A stretch of DNA of 64,000 nt from Stenopsyche tienmushanensis (Eukaryota > Arthropoda > Insecta > Trichoptera > Stenopsychidae), in assembly GCA_008973525.1 (NCBI GenBank), contig WACJ01000292.1, positions 124,001 through 188,000 of the forward strand, read 5' to 3'. Shown here in pieces: positions 12,036 through 23,915 of this stretch. Under the pieces are notes generated by a model. That model worked only from the letters and a program-made list of their open reading frames with translations. It did no database searches and was not told where the DNA came from. Each line of letters starts with the position of its first letter. The stretch's first letter is position 1. A program made the position numbers and the translations under genes.

Positions 12036-12996
12036 ACCTTTTTGTGTATGGTAGTATATACACACAAATTACTGTACTAGATTTTTCTGAAAGCACTTCT
12101 TTCTGCTCAAAATTCATTATATCACTTTGTTGCAAACAAGGCGTAAGGACAATGAGTGCTTAGAAATCGAGACTGGATCGTTTGTGGTTTTGAGAACAGG
12201 TATTTGTTTTGATAATTAAAATACGTCATCTTCATTACTGATGATTTTGTTTTCCTTCCATTGACTTCTGGAGTGCCGTCTTTAGCTGAGATCACTACTC
12301 CATTGCAAAATCTACTCCTTTAGAAGTAAATTAACAGGCTTGCATGGCAAATATGTGTTTTATAGAAAGTCAAAACTAAGGTCCTGGTAAGAATGGATGA
12401 AATTTAACTTTGGGAGTCATCGGATGAGAGATCAGTGAAGCTTTCTTTTAGCTTCATGCATTTTTTTTTTGGGGTGGCTTTTAGCAATTCTTTTTATGAA
12501 GATATTGCCAGCCATTTTTACAATGGTTTTTCATGGCGAATATGTTTTAAAAAAATGTGGTCGCCAATCACACCTGTAGATTTGAACCCATGATAATTGA
12601 GTTGCTAGTCTTACCGCTTAATCTTTGACTACATAAATTTGTATCTTGAATGTTCCATCCAAATGGATTTATTATCCACATATTACCACGTGTAGGACTT
12701 TCATTTTCGAGGTAATAACGAGCAAAATATTCTGTGAGTGATTCCGAATGCTTTTGAACCAGGGTTACCACTTGCTAGTTGAAATCATACTCCCTCATAT
12801 ATTATTAAAAAATTGAAAACGTTTGCAGATCGTCTTCAACCAATCGTGTTTGACACAGTAAGTGAATACTCTTCCGACGACATTTCATATGTTTTTGAAC
12901 TCTTTATAATAATTGCTTGATCCAAGTTGAAGATTTCACACGCATGATTGATCCATGTTGTCCATTGATCCGTGTTTTCAATTATGAAGATATCAG
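12036..12996. other. noncoding DNA
   Basis: Nothing recognised on either strand. Confidence 0.5.
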
Positions 12997-13760
12997 CAGG
13001 GAATCCAATCCCAAGCCAAATTTTTTTTTTTTGGAATTGTATTAGATCATCCTGGGATCAGTCCAGGCATCCCTGGACCGGGATTTTCAATAGCTCAAAA
13101 AATTACATTGACAACTTTGATCAAAAATTCCCTCTTTTAGTCCCAAAAAGTCCATTTGTTTATTATTAAAAAAAATTAAAGACGAAAGACTTATTTATTT
13201 AAGAAAATATACAATTCAAAAATAGATAAAACATTAAAAATCTCAAATATTATTTTGAAAATATTCCCGAAGTAACATTAACATTGGTGTTTCGTCATTT
13301 AGTCTGGATCTGATTTTGGAAGCCAGGCAACTAGTTGCTGAAAATGCACGTTCAGCTTCCACACTCGTTGGAGGTATCGTCATCAGATATTTAAATGCTA
13401 GTTCGAGTTGATGACCGCGTGAGCCCCCATTTTCGTATAACACCATCAATGTGAGTGATAAAATTCTTTTTTGCTGAGACACGGATTAAAACTCGCAAAA
13501 ATCCCGATTTCCCGACAAATTGTTTATTTTCGTCGCTGCAGATGAATACTTGTATATTATATCACTTTGATGTGATTCGTAATTATATTTCGGAGGAATA
13601 CAAAAATTCTGAACTCCGTATCCATTATATTTCATGTTGATATTCCCGAGGTGTAGTAAATACATCACCGATAGGGAAAGATATAGAAGATAGCTCGCCA
13701 ATTAGCAGTTACGCCAAGCGTGTTTCCAAGCGTCCAGATTTCGGCGGGAATATCTCGATT
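12997..13760 (-). mobile_element. hAT element (CCCGGGATTGG family), copy 2
   Basis: Begins with an intact terminal repeat CAGGGAATCCAATCCC, the best-preserved hAT-type CAGGG start of this family. It runs through AT-rich sequence and the transposase tail to the TTTCGGCGGGAATATCTCGATT block, where it is cut off. The end carrying the second terminal repeat is missing, so no 8-bp target duplication can be tested. Confidence 0.85.
13243..13482 (-). pseudogene. hAT transposase C-terminal fragment
   Basis: Same tail as at 7697-7925, reading LAFKYLMTIPPTSVEAERAF and then SATSCLASKIRSRLND. It is intact for about 79 codons and ends at a stop. The first alanine-glycine pair of the family's SAAG motif is changed to SATS. 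No upstream catalytic domain is present. Confidence 0.85.
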
Positions 13761-13784
13761 GGTCATTTTTTTAAGCAAACATAA

Positions 13785-14110
13785 ACAATACACTTGAAAT
13801 CGATTCATTTGGGTTATCATTATTGGTTAATAAATTTGGGTTATCGATATATACAATCGCACATAAAATTATCTGGCATGATTCTTAATACATTTTAGGA
13901 GGGACGGGCGCAGGCTTCAAGATTTAAATTGTTTAATTTTTCACAAATATTCAAAAACGGGTACAATCCTGTAAATTGAAAACGACTAACATTTGTTGTT
14001 TTTTTTTTAATTAAATTTAAATTCAAATCTGGTTATATTAGGTTTGTTTGTTTTCATTGTGTCGAATTGAACGCGTTTTGAATTTACCAATATGTTTGCC
14101 CCCCGTTAAC
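13785..14110. repeat. repeat A shred and repeat C copy 1
   Basis: 13785-13870 resembles part of repeat A. 13905-14110 matches 27865-28060 closely (CAAGATTTAAATTGTTTAAT at the left, GTTTGTTTTCATTGTGTCGA at the right), ending near a C-rich tract and TTAACAGGAT. The second copy directly abuts Helitron helicase sequence, so repeat C may be part of a Helitron; that is inference. Confidence 0.6.
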
Positions 14111-14385
14111 AGGATAGTACCCAAAAACGCCAAGTCAATTTATACAACCTGCTTCGAATTTTGGTGAATCCAATCATGGTTATCTAATTGTTCGAATTTT
14201 TGATCTTTGAAATGAAAAATGTTTTAATCGCGTATAAAAAATGGCTTCGCGAGTGCTTGTGCGCTCGCGGGCACGGGGTTGTGGGGATCCCCGGTCTAGG
14301 TCAAGGGTGCCCAACTTTTTTGCCTTGGGGGCGATTGTTTTGTTGGGGGATAATGTTCATGCGCGGAACTAAAATGTCGATTCAG
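14111..14385. other. noncoding DNA with a hAT-like end
   Basis: CAAGGGTGCCCAACTTTTTT at about 14310 resembles a hAT terminal repeat of the CAGGGGTG-CCCAAC type. No partner end was found. Confidence 0.35.
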
Positions 14386-14700
14386 ATTAGAGGCGGACCT
14401 CGACTTTCGCACATGTTTGGTTCCTGAAAATGTGTGCGAAAGTTAAATGTTCGAAAGTAAAGGGATGTAAAAAATAAACACCAAAAATTGTACTTAATTT
14501 TTTTTTTAAATTAAAAATTACTAAGAATATACTAAATAAAAATTATATCCTCGGCGACCGCTTCCTCAAGCATTGTTGTGTTGGAGAAGGCGTTGAATAG
14601 CCTCTTCATGAGTTGTTCCAGTCTCCTGGAGGAATGCGGCTGCTTTTTCCATGTTGAATTTGGCGTACTGTCAATTCAGCGATAGCAGATGTAACATAAT
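14386..14700. mobile_element. pogo-like fragment
   Basis: GCGGACCTCGACTTTCGCAC near 14393, followed by TGTGCGAAAGTTAAATGTTCG, resembles pogo/Tigger termini. Minus-strand sequence at 14570-14690 reads like a short transposase tail (EKAAAFLQETGTTHEEAIQR). The opposite end is not found. The superfamily assignment is tentative. Confidence 0.4.
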
Positions 14701-15052
14701 TTAAACACTTTTATATGACTCTGGAGCTTTCGTCCTTTTTTTTCTCATAATGTATGCACTCACAATTGAGGTTTCTAGCCCCCAAAAAGAGTTTATTCCA
14801 CCATTTTAATGAGCAAAAACAACATGACGTTGCCAGTTGATCGGCAGTGTCTACTCCTTCCATTATTTTTATGGAATTTTAAATAACTGTTGGCTTTTCA
14901 ATCTTTTTGGTTGTTATTATCAATGCGTTACCGGGTTTCCCTTCCGGGACTTTTAACTCGCCAAGCTAACGCAAGTTTCTTTTTTGTGGTAAGCTGCATT
15001 TTGCCCAACAGCTAAACAAGTTTTGGAGTCGTGTAAAATTCGCGAAAAATAC
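14701..15052. other. noncoding DNA
   Basis: No feature recognised. Confidence 0.5.
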
Positions 15053-16542
15053 TTAAGGGGGTATTCCAATGTGAACGCGTATAAAAAAGGCATATTTTCG
15101 ATAATTTTTTTTCTCTGAAACTATTGTATATAATTAAACGAATGTTTTTTATCTTAAAGGCATATTCAAGGAGGACAAAATATTTTTTTTGATCAAAAAT
15201 ATTTATTTATTTATTTATAACAAAAAAATCAAGGGAATAAAATAATCTAAATGACTGTCCCTATCGCAGGTACCTCAACTTTTTTATTTCATTGAAAATT
15301 GACAAAATGGCGGCGTTTTTTGTAAAAGAGAGAGAAAAACACATTTTTTGCACCATAATGAGGTGAAATTAAAAGTTAAAATCAAAATAACAACTTGGAG
15401 GCACCGACGATAGCCATAATAGTTCTAAACATTGTATTAAAATTTGAAGTCGATACACCCAGCCATTTTTTAAAAATCACCTACGCCAAATGCAAAAATG
15501 TCGTTTTGAGAAAAACGCGTTTAAAGTTTTTTAGGATGAAAAGTCATAGAAGACTTACCTTTTCTACTAATCAGCAATACCCGAACCATACAAGGTACCT
15601 TCTTCTTCGTCGTAGACTTCTTCTTTAGCCGCTCTAGCTTATTTCCTCGCGATTCGAGCGGATTTTGAAGCAAAGGAGCTACGTTGGTCTGCTCGCTGTA
15701 CGCGCGCATTGTCGCAGTCCTTAGCGAAACTCAAGCTTCCAGGGCCAAGGGAACAGACCGTGACTTCCAAAATCTTAAGTATTGGTTTCTGATCTTCATA
15801 AAATATTCAAGCCGCATTATAGGTGGCATTTTCCATTTTTTTGCCACAATAAACATACTTAGGTGCCATACGCAAGTATTGAAACTTTCGTTGTCATTTT
15901 GCGTGTTGGAACCTAAGCATCTCTCTAAAAGTTTACTTTGGCTCAGCTCTTCATAAATAAATGTTTTGTTTTGTTATATTGTATCTTCTTTGCCAATCCA
16001 TGCATTGCATACTTTACAGAAACTCGATTTTATAATGGTATCAAAGATTATATCGGAATATTTTCCAATCAGTGATACAATGCCTAGAAGAGAAGAAAAT
16101 CCTCTCTTGGACCACGAACCATCGCCAGAAACTGAGAGCTCATTTTCTGGAAAGCCAGCTTGTACATTTAACTCTTTTTCTTCTCGAACGGCTTTACGAA
16201 TCACAACGTCGTACACAGCGTTTACGCTTTCAGAGATTTTATAATTTTATAATATAAATTTACGTTAAAACTCTTGCCAATATCCCTATATCCACAAAAA
16301 TAGTTTATATTTTGCAAACCAGCGCAAATCAATCGCATAACATACACGAAACGGCGGTACCTGCTTCGAAACCTGAGCGCGCGCAGTTAGATGCTCTCCG
16401 TTGGAGCGTTATAATTAGTCAACAAGATAGGAAACACCCAAGCCGACTGTAGGATATCAATTCAAAGGATACAAACTATCGAAAAATGCAAAAAAAAAAA
16501 AAAACGATTTTTCAAAACCGTCACATTGGAATACCCCCTTAA
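15053..16542 (-). mobile_element. Kolobok-like (TTAA) DNA transposon 1
   Basis: A complete 1,490-bp element. Both ends are TTAA (15053-15056 and 16539-16542) followed inward by a perfect 18-bp inverted repeat GGGGGTATTCCAATGTGA. The minus strand carries a remnant transposase of the Mutator-like (PF20700-type) family. TTAA duplication plus this transposase type fits the Kolobok superfamily; that assignment is from general knowledge and not a search. Confidence 0.85.
15770..16216 (-). pseudogene. Mutator-like (PF20700-type) transposase remnant
   Basis: The upstream half contains VSGDGSWSKRGFSSLLGIVS, holding the presumed first catalytic aspartate, then KSSFCKVCNAW, a CxxC metal-binding motif typical of the family. 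The reading then jumps, with an internal deletion and stop, to LLERCLGSNTQNDNESFN (15880-15945). There the expected catalytic glutamate is present in the TQN-x-NES motif. The region between them, which should hold the second aspartate, is missing. The protein is therefore inactive, although both terminal repeats remain perfect. Confidence 0.8.
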
Positions 16543-17017
16543 GCCGTCAGATCAATTCACAAATATGAAATGTTCACGGTGACAAGAATTGTTTGAAATT
16601 GTGATTTTACACCTGCAGTGGACAAAAATACCCCATCGCAAATATTTCTTTTCACATTCCAGAAAACAATTAAATGATCTTTTAGTAGTAAAGCAATAGT
16701 ATTCCTTCAAGAACATTGCTTCATTCCACAGCTTAAAAAAAATGCTTAAATCGCCACAGAATATTTTTAAAAGTATTTGTAAAGAAATGTCCACACGTTA
16801 TAGACAGTGGACCCGCCAGTAAAAAAATGATTTGCAATACGTGTCTACAATGAAACACACAAATGAGTTAATTAAGCTTTGAATCGTTTCACAACAAAAA
16901 AATGCTTAAAACCCACTTGACCGATGTGTCGTCAAACAGTGGTCCACTTTTTTTATTTAGCTTGGATTTATTTGTCATCTGTAAAGTTTAATTATGTACA
17001 AGATTCACCTTTATCGT
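16543..17017. other. noncoding DNA
   Basis: Spacer between the Kolobok-like element and the inverted repeat. Nothing recognised. Confidence 0.5.
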
Positions 17018-18460
17018 AAAATTATCCTTTTCCAAGATATCAGATCAACTATTCACTCGCAAGTATGTTGACTGCGATATTAGTTTTATATGTACATATT
17101 CCTCCATATTTTTGTGTTTTATTTTTGAACTTTTCAAAATAAAAATATTCTCATATTATATCAGAACAAAGGGAATAATTAAGATAACCACCTTGTAATG
17201 TTACAGTCGGATTTGTTACGCTGTTGTCTTTGGTTCCAATTTACAGGTGCAGATGACTATCAAATTTCGGGAAATAGGGCGCATATAAAAAAAACCACAA
17301 CTTAGTGATTATGCAATGAACATATTGAAGGAAAATACACAGCGTTAAAAGATTAGTCCAGCTGCTCTGCTATTCAGTTTTTGCCTCATCTTTTATCAAG
17401 TAGAAGAAATATTTTTATCGAGGCCAAAAAAATGTGATAATGCATTGGTTCTGTTGTAAAATCTTAGGGAAATGAAATTTATGCCTTTTCTACAACTATA
17501 TGCTTCCCTGGGAATCGTTCAATCTAATTAGATTGGGTTAAAAAGCTGCTTGCTTCTTTTTAATGAATTGTATGCTCAGCCCATACGACGTTTTCAGCCC
17601 CTTGCATTTTTTTGCTCATGTTTCATATCTTTGATCGTAGGAGAATTCGCTTTTGATGCAATATTCGTCCGACGACGCCTGTTCAAGATCTGAATTGTTC
17701 TGAAATTTTATTTGGGTCAATACTTTCAGTTCTCCTTTTAAAAACAAGGAGTTTTACACGTAAACATTCTTGATCATTTCACAATGCAATATAGTCTGTC
17801 GTATTAACCACGTCTTCTCTATTAAAAATCACCTAACGCAAAAATAATATTTCGCTATGACAAGCGCATAGTATACATTTGCAAATTGAAGAAAGCTTGC
17901 ATATGTTCAATGCAATGAATGAACCGTCTAGCGGTTTCGCTTGTACTTTTCTCGTTGTTACAAATCGGCTGATTCTTATGCCCTTGTAGATGCCATATTC
18001 TGACTAAGTCTTTTCTGAAAACATGCAAAGGCATTTTTGATCACCTCGATTGCCAACGACGGTGAATTTTACATGACTAATTAATTTTGTTGTATGATCG
18101 TCTTATCGCATAATGAAATCACCAGATACGTTACTTTTCTTGTAATTGGATGAGATCGCTTTTCATACAACTCAGAATTTTTGCGTTTTTTAAACTTAAT
18201 GCTGCTTATTCGATGGTTTTTCGGTATTCGAATTCCGAAAAAATTCTGAGACAGGAAAAAATTGAAACCAAAAATTTCGGAATAAGTTCATCTTTTTCCA
18301 TTCTAATGACGGTCTAAGTCTTCGACGGTTCGAAATGACGGTTCGATCTCGCTCCGATCCCGGTCAATCTTTTCCATTTCAACGATGGTCGAAACCTTTC
18401 GTCGCTCCTCTTTCAGTCTGCAAGAGAGATGAGCCTGTGTGGGGTTGCTGCGCAATCCGT
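17018..18460 (+). repeat. left arm of a long inverted repeat
   Basis: Pairs with 19415-21258 in reverse complement. Two stretches compared by eye (17248-17455 and 17882-18090) show about 98% and 95% identity. The outer boundary is sharp at AAATTATCCTTTTCCAAGAT. The arm carries about 60 extra bases at 18316-18375, which include a piece resembling the Harbinger-like MITE (ACGGTTCGATCTCGCTC). No protein family recognised. Confidence 0.9.
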
Positions 18461-19414
18461 TGCACGGCCGTTAATCACATTGTACAGATATAGACCATGA
18501 TGATAGGCGGCGGTAAGAAGCATAGGGAGTTATTTTCTTGATCGAGAAGGGTAGATCGTTTCTTTTTTTTGTTCGGTGCAGTTTTCAAGGGACGATTGAA
18601 CCGAAAAAAAAACGAGTTATCGCGTCGGTAGATTTTCTAGCGTCCGTTGTAAATTTGCTCGGATGTCTGTTTTGATGAAGCAAATGGGATGATGTAAAAT
18701 CGTGTTGTAGAGTTCTATCGCGTCTACTTGTAGACTTGCATGTTCTTCAATAGGTCCATTAGAATGACCACGATATCTACAATGGTTGCGATGCGGATGC
18801 CAAGACGGTAAGATTCTAATGCCCCACAGCACGGATTCCTCCGGAATTCGATCTGTGCAAGAAATGCGTCTACAATGGCGTCGACGACGTTCTGTGAATG
18901 TCTCTGGGTGAGTAGTTTAACTTTAAAGTGTAATCAAACCTTGACAGCAAAGGCAGTGCAAAAGGTTTTGGGTGATTTTGTTCTTGACTCGGAAGTACAT
19001 CCATGGATTACGTTGCAAGTCAGAGACTAGTCGTTCGTTGCAGTCGGTTTTTAACCACCTTGATTTAGTTTCTCATAGCCAACAGTCGAAAATCGAATAG
19101 TGCGATAGCGATTCGTGTCGGGCGTGTTCATCGAGAGCGAGGGTGGGAGATAGAACTGACTATGTTATTTTCTGTGGCTTTCGGTGGCGACATAAAAGTC
19201 TTTTACTGAGATGTCTTCGGCATCAGCGAGTACGAAAAAGCGTAAAAATCCTCGCATGTCATCTGAAATCTGATAAAATCCTTCAAATGGGAAGAAAATA
19301 ACATTCCGCGCATCCTCATTCTTAGTCTGATTCTAAACTGGCAGATTGTAAGCGATGATTCTTCCGAGGCCAGAAATTTGGAAGGAATGGAAGATGCGCT
19401 TGTCTTCGTTTGGG
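18461..19414. other. spacer of the long inverted repeat
   Basis: About 950 bp of unpaired sequence, less AT-rich than the arms. Open frames here show no family resemblance. If the locus is transcribed, this would be the loop. Confidence 0.7.
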
Positions 19415-21258
19415 AAACATAGAGAACAGCATCCCTACACAGCCTCTTTTGCAGACTGAACGAGGGATGATGAAAGACTTCGACCGTCATTGAAATGGAA
19501 AAATATGAACTTATTCCGAAATTTTTAGTTTCAATTTTTTCCTGTCTCAGAATTTTTTTGGAATTCGAAGACCGAAAAAGCATCGAATAAGCAGCATTAA
19601 GTTAAAAAAACGCAAAAATTCTGAGTTGTATGAAAAGCGATCTCATCCAGTTACAAGAAAATTAACGTATCTGGTGATTTCATTATGCGATAGGACGATC
19701 GTTCAACAAAATTAATTAGTCATGTAAAATTCACCGTTGTTGGCAATCGAGGTGATCAAAAATGCCTTTGCATGTTTTCAGGATAGACTTGGTCAGAATA
19801 AGGTACCGCAGGGGCGTAAGAATCAGCCGATTTGTAACAACGAGAAAAGTACAAGCGAAACCGCTAGACGGTTCATTCATTGCATTGAACATATGCAAGC
19901 TTTCGTCAATTTGCATCGATTTGCAAATGTATACTATGCGCTTGTCATAGCAAAATATTATCTTTGCGTTAGGTGATTTTTAATAGAGAAGGTGTGGTCA
20001 ATACGGCAGACTATATTGCATTTTGAAACGATCAAGAACGTGTACGTGTAAAACTCCTTGTTTTTAAAAGGAGAACTGTAAGTATTGACCCAAATAAAAA
20101 TTCAGAACAATTCAGATCTTGAACAGGCGTCGTCGGACGAATATTGCATCAAAAGCGAATTCTCCTACGATCAAAGATATGAAACATGAGCAAAAAATGC
20201 AAGGAGCTGAAAACGTCGTATTGGCTGAGCATACAATTCAATAAAAAGAAGCAAGCAGCTTTTTAACCCAATCTAATTAAATTGAACGTTTCACAGGGAA
20301 GCATATAGTTGAGCGCGTCTTTGATATGCCAACGCTTTTCCTATCCGAACGGATACAATTTCAGGTATCGTAGGTATTCACCCTTGCCCAAAAAAAAGCA
20401 AATCCGTCGACAAGTTCTCAAATATTCGCACGTTTAGACTCCTAAAAATATGAAAACATTATTTCACTTTTTGGTTACTTTAAAAAAACGTTAAATATGG
20501 TATTCCTCCGTCTATTTAAGTAACGTTAATATTGCGTATCTGTGATTTATGAATACTGAACGTACTAATTCTATGATAAAATATCCACATGAACGTTCGA
20601 CGATGTTTATCACAACATTCGATGGAAACCATAATTGAAACGAATGCTTGATGTATAAAGGTAAAATAATATATACAAGACAGATGCGATGAACTCCCGA
20701 CACAAAATCATATAATTTGTGGAATTAATTAAAGTGAGTTTTAAGAAACAAAAAAGGAACACAACCTCTAAAACCATCCATGAATGTGGAAAAGGCACAA
20801 CATTCATTTCCCTACGATTTTACACCAGAACCAATGCATTATCACATTTTTTTGGCCTCGATAAAAATATTTCTTCTACTTGATAAAAGATGAAGCAAAA
20901 ATTGAATAGCAGAGCAGCTGGACTAATCTTTTAACGCTGTGTATTTTCCTTCAATATGTTCATTGCTTAATCACTAAGTTGTGGTTTTTTTCATATGCGC
21001 CCTATTTCCCGAAATTTGATAGTCATCTGCATCTGTAAATTGGAACCAAAGACAACAGCGTAAAAAATCCGACTGTAACATTACAAGGTTATCTTGATTA
21101 TTTCCTTTGTTGTGATATAATATGAGAACGTTTTGATTTTGAAAAGTTCAAAAATAAAACACAAAATTATGGAGGAATATGTGCACATAAAACTAATATC
21201 GCAGTCAACATACTTGCGAGTGAATAGTTGATCTGATATCTTGGAAAAGAATAATTTA
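19415..21258 (-). repeat. right arm of a long inverted repeat
   Basis: Reverse complement of 17018-18460, with the outer edge at AAGAATAATTTA. It is longer than the left arm because 20312-20787 (about 475 bp) has no counterpart there; alignment resumes at AAAAGGCAC. That block is either an insertion here or a deletion on the left. No short target duplication is evident outside the arms, so transposition of the whole is unproven. Foldback element or inverted duplication are both possible. Confidence 0.9.
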
Positions 21259-21445
21259 TATCTGCATAAAAAAAGACAATTTTATTAAAAAATAGATTTA
21301 ATGTTTATAATTAAAAGCATAATTATATAGTAATAATTTTATTATTCCACCCCCTCACTGCTGTGATTGTTATTCAACCAATTTTTTTCATTTTGGTTGG
21401 CTCGAAATTACTACTATTCTAAATTCTCCAACCCTTTTGTTATAT
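21259..21445. other. noncoding spacer
   Basis: AT-rich, no feature. Confidence 0.5.
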
Positions 21446-22432
21446 TTAACCCTTTTAGTGCCGGGCTAAATAGAGGTGCCTATGCGAGAAAAACCAGCCG
21501 AATTTTACAGTTTTACAAGGATTCGGAAAAATGTTTATAAAAACCAAACGAGGAACAATATTTACATGATTCAAAAAACCATATATTGTGGATGAAATAC
21601 AGAACAAAATAATGACACTAGTTTTTTTGTATTCAATTAAAATTTTAGAAAAAACAAAAGTATAAATGTTTATAAATAAAGTAAAAGTTGAGTTCTCTTA
21701 TACAAAACATATTTGCATATACAAACAGTCATCTTTCCATCATAATTTTATATGGGCCAATTATTATGAAGTATATACTTTGCATTTCCAATGCATTTTG
21801 TACCAAAATAAACAAAACTACATAACAAAAATAAAACATAACTCGAAGGTACATGGTAGGCGCCGGGCGGATTATCTCTTTCGACATATGTAATTGGTAT
21901 AGGTAATATAACATTGCTGAAACAAAATTATGTTGTTATAAATATTTATATTTATATATTGTAAATGTGTAAAATTTTGTTGTAAAACTCACACAAATAA
22001 TTTATTTAGCATTCGTGGCTGCTAATGCACACTCCATGCAATCCTTTGTTGCACTTATTACAAATTATGCGTGATTTTCTTTTTGGACCACCATCCTTTC
22101 TGCTGCACACCACGCAAACTCTTTCCAAATTTCCTGGAAGTTTCCATACGCCTATACGTGGCACATTTGTTGAACTTTTATGTTAGATTTCGGTACCTCC
22201 AAGCGATAGGAAAATGTTGTCGTCAAAGAAATAAAACGAAAAACTATTTATTTTAATTCTCTCGTAATGAAATTAGATAATTTATAACGTATTCTAAATT
22301 TATTTTGAGATAGAGTTCTCTCGCAATGCAAATAGTAAAGCGCTACAAGGCGCGGGCCGATATATCGGCTCTGGCACTTCTCGCCAGTGCAACAAGAGCC
22401 GATATATCGGCCTCCGGCACTCAAAGGGTTAA
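21446..22432 (-). mobile_element. piggyBac element, internally deleted
   Basis: Bounded by TTAA (21446-21449 and 22429-22432). Inverted ends are CCCTTTTAGTGCCGG on the left and, on the right, the complement of CCGGCACTCAAAGGG. The right subterminal region has the palindrome GCCGATATATCGGC twice, probable transposase-binding or structural repeats. At 987 bp it is much shorter than an autonomous piggyBac of about 2.4 kb, and only the transposase tail is left. Confidence 0.85.
22006..22128 (-). pseudogene. piggyBac transposase C-terminal cysteine-rich domain
   Basis: About 40 codons read RVCVVCSRKDGGPKRKS and then RIICNKCNKGLHGVCISSHEC, then stop. Pairs of CxxC with a trailing C/H pattern match the zinc-binding cysteine-rich domain that ends piggyBac transposases and recognises their terminal repeats. 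The catalytic core is deleted. Confidence 0.75.
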
Positions 22433-22635
22433 AATGCTGTTAAATGTTTCATTTCTTGCTGGAATTACATGATCGCGTTCAACTATTTCTTCACACAATT
22501 TAAGATCATCAACATGTTGTGTGACGCGTGCCACAAAACATTTTCGATTTTTAATAAAAAATAAAAAAATTCTGACCGCGTAAAAGTGAAACCGCGTAAA
22601 ATGGGTACCGCGTAAATCGAGAGATAGGTGTACAC
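22433..22635 (-). mobile_element. pogo/Tigger-like end fragment
   Basis: The minus strand reads CTCGATTTACGCGGTACCCA, then repeated TTTACGCGG phrases, like termini of pogo/Tigger elements. Downstream is a short frame containing CFVARVTQHVDDLKLCEEIV, which may be a transposase remnant. The other end is missing. Confidence 0.4.
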
Positions 22636-23049
22636 ACGTATTGCAAATCATGTCAGCGATGAAGGTGAATCTTATACATAATCAAACATGGATGCCAAAC
22701 GAAATCAAAATACTAAAGAGGATTACAGCCTGATTGCCACAGATTGATCAATTGCTAATAATAGTTCTTTTTCGTGCTCGTTGTACGGTTTCATTTTTGA
22801 TGTTAATATTTTTTGGCGTAATGTTTTTTTTTTCCTCAAAAAAGTACCTTGGAGCTGTTGTTTCAATTTTGAGGGTGTCTGGCACCTCGTCTGTTATAGT
22901 TGAAGTTGAGGGGGTTTAGATATTTAAATTGAAATGTCCCTTTTGTTGACGTCGATGATTTATATTTAAAAAAAAGAAAACTACGAGTGTTGATCTCGTA
23001 GCCGGTCCTGCCTTATTCTCACCACAGCATTTTCTTTTTCAGACCAAAG
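22636..23049. other. noncoding DNA
   Basis: Nothing certain. It may include the 3' untranslated end of the adjoining Jockey fragment. Confidence 0.4.
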
Positions 23050-23570
23050 AAAATCAGGGAAAATCCGGGTCGTGGTGGCGATCACTCGTGATCTGCGGAC
23101 TCGTCTGTTGGTTCAAGTCCGACGTTGTGCTCTCGGTTCTTGTGATGGCTTCTTTGGAGTTGGGAATGATTCCCTTTACTCTGTGGTCTTGATATGATGA
23201 TTCCTTAGCGTTTTGACTTTTGAATGGGAAAACTATCATGATTTGGGATTATGACTCTAGGTTAGTATTATTGGCTCGGAGTGGTAGGAATAAGACCTGC
23301 CTTTGGTTCAGTCGGAGTTTTCTCCTTCTAAACTTAATGCTCAGGATACCTTTCGGTCGGGGTTCCAGCTGGATATGTGATCGTAGAGGAGGTATCTTCG
23401 CCTCAAGCCCTACTTGCGTGTTTCGCATGTACCACGGGGCTTCGAAGGCTCTTTGTATGGTCTGGAGTTTGACGAGGTTGCCGAAGTTGTCCCAGACCGG
23501 GGAGGCGTAAGTCAGGATGGGTCTGATGTATGACTTGTATAATTTGGATGAGTAATTTTTTCCTGACGGA
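23050..23570 (-). pseudogene. Jockey-clade LINE, ORF2 C-terminal fragment
   Basis: Minus-strand reading contains LYKSYIRPILTYASPVWDN, KLQTIQ, APWYMRNTQV and IPPLRSHI, the conserved run downstream of the reverse transcriptase fingers and palm in Jockey-type LINEs. The frame continues about 100 codons to a stop near 23054 in another frame. The catalytic YADD region is absent, as expected for a short 3' fragment. The same family is represented more completely at 48344-48739. Confidence 0.8.
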
Positions 23571-23915
23571 CATCTTGCTCGTCGGGCAATGTATGATAAT
23601 TATGAAAACATTGGTCTTGATGTGGAGGAATTTCACAAAATTTACACATAAGTAGTCAATGGTATTTTTTATGAACACACGACGTTGTCTTAGGGGACTA
23701 TTTTTTTAACCGTTTGTCATTATTTTTATGGCTTGATGTTGTTTCATTTCCATGGATAATCTTCTGGAGGGGGGGGGGGATCACATAGATATTTTGCGTG
23801 GTAATATCGACGGCCCTGGTTCTGGTTCATCCAATACGGTATCAACTGTGGCGCCAGTAAAACACTTCGCGATGTTCAATAAAAATTGTTTGTTATTTAG
23901 TTTATTATTTCAGAA
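23571..23915. other. junction region with no clear feature
   Basis: Between the Jockey and piggyBac fragments; contains a run of ten G near 23768-23779. No feature recognised. Confidence 0.4.

Noticed and set aside
19203..19583. 126-codon minus-strand frame in the inverted-repeat spacer
   Set aside because: No recognisable domains, and part lies in the arm where the mirrored sequence is not open.
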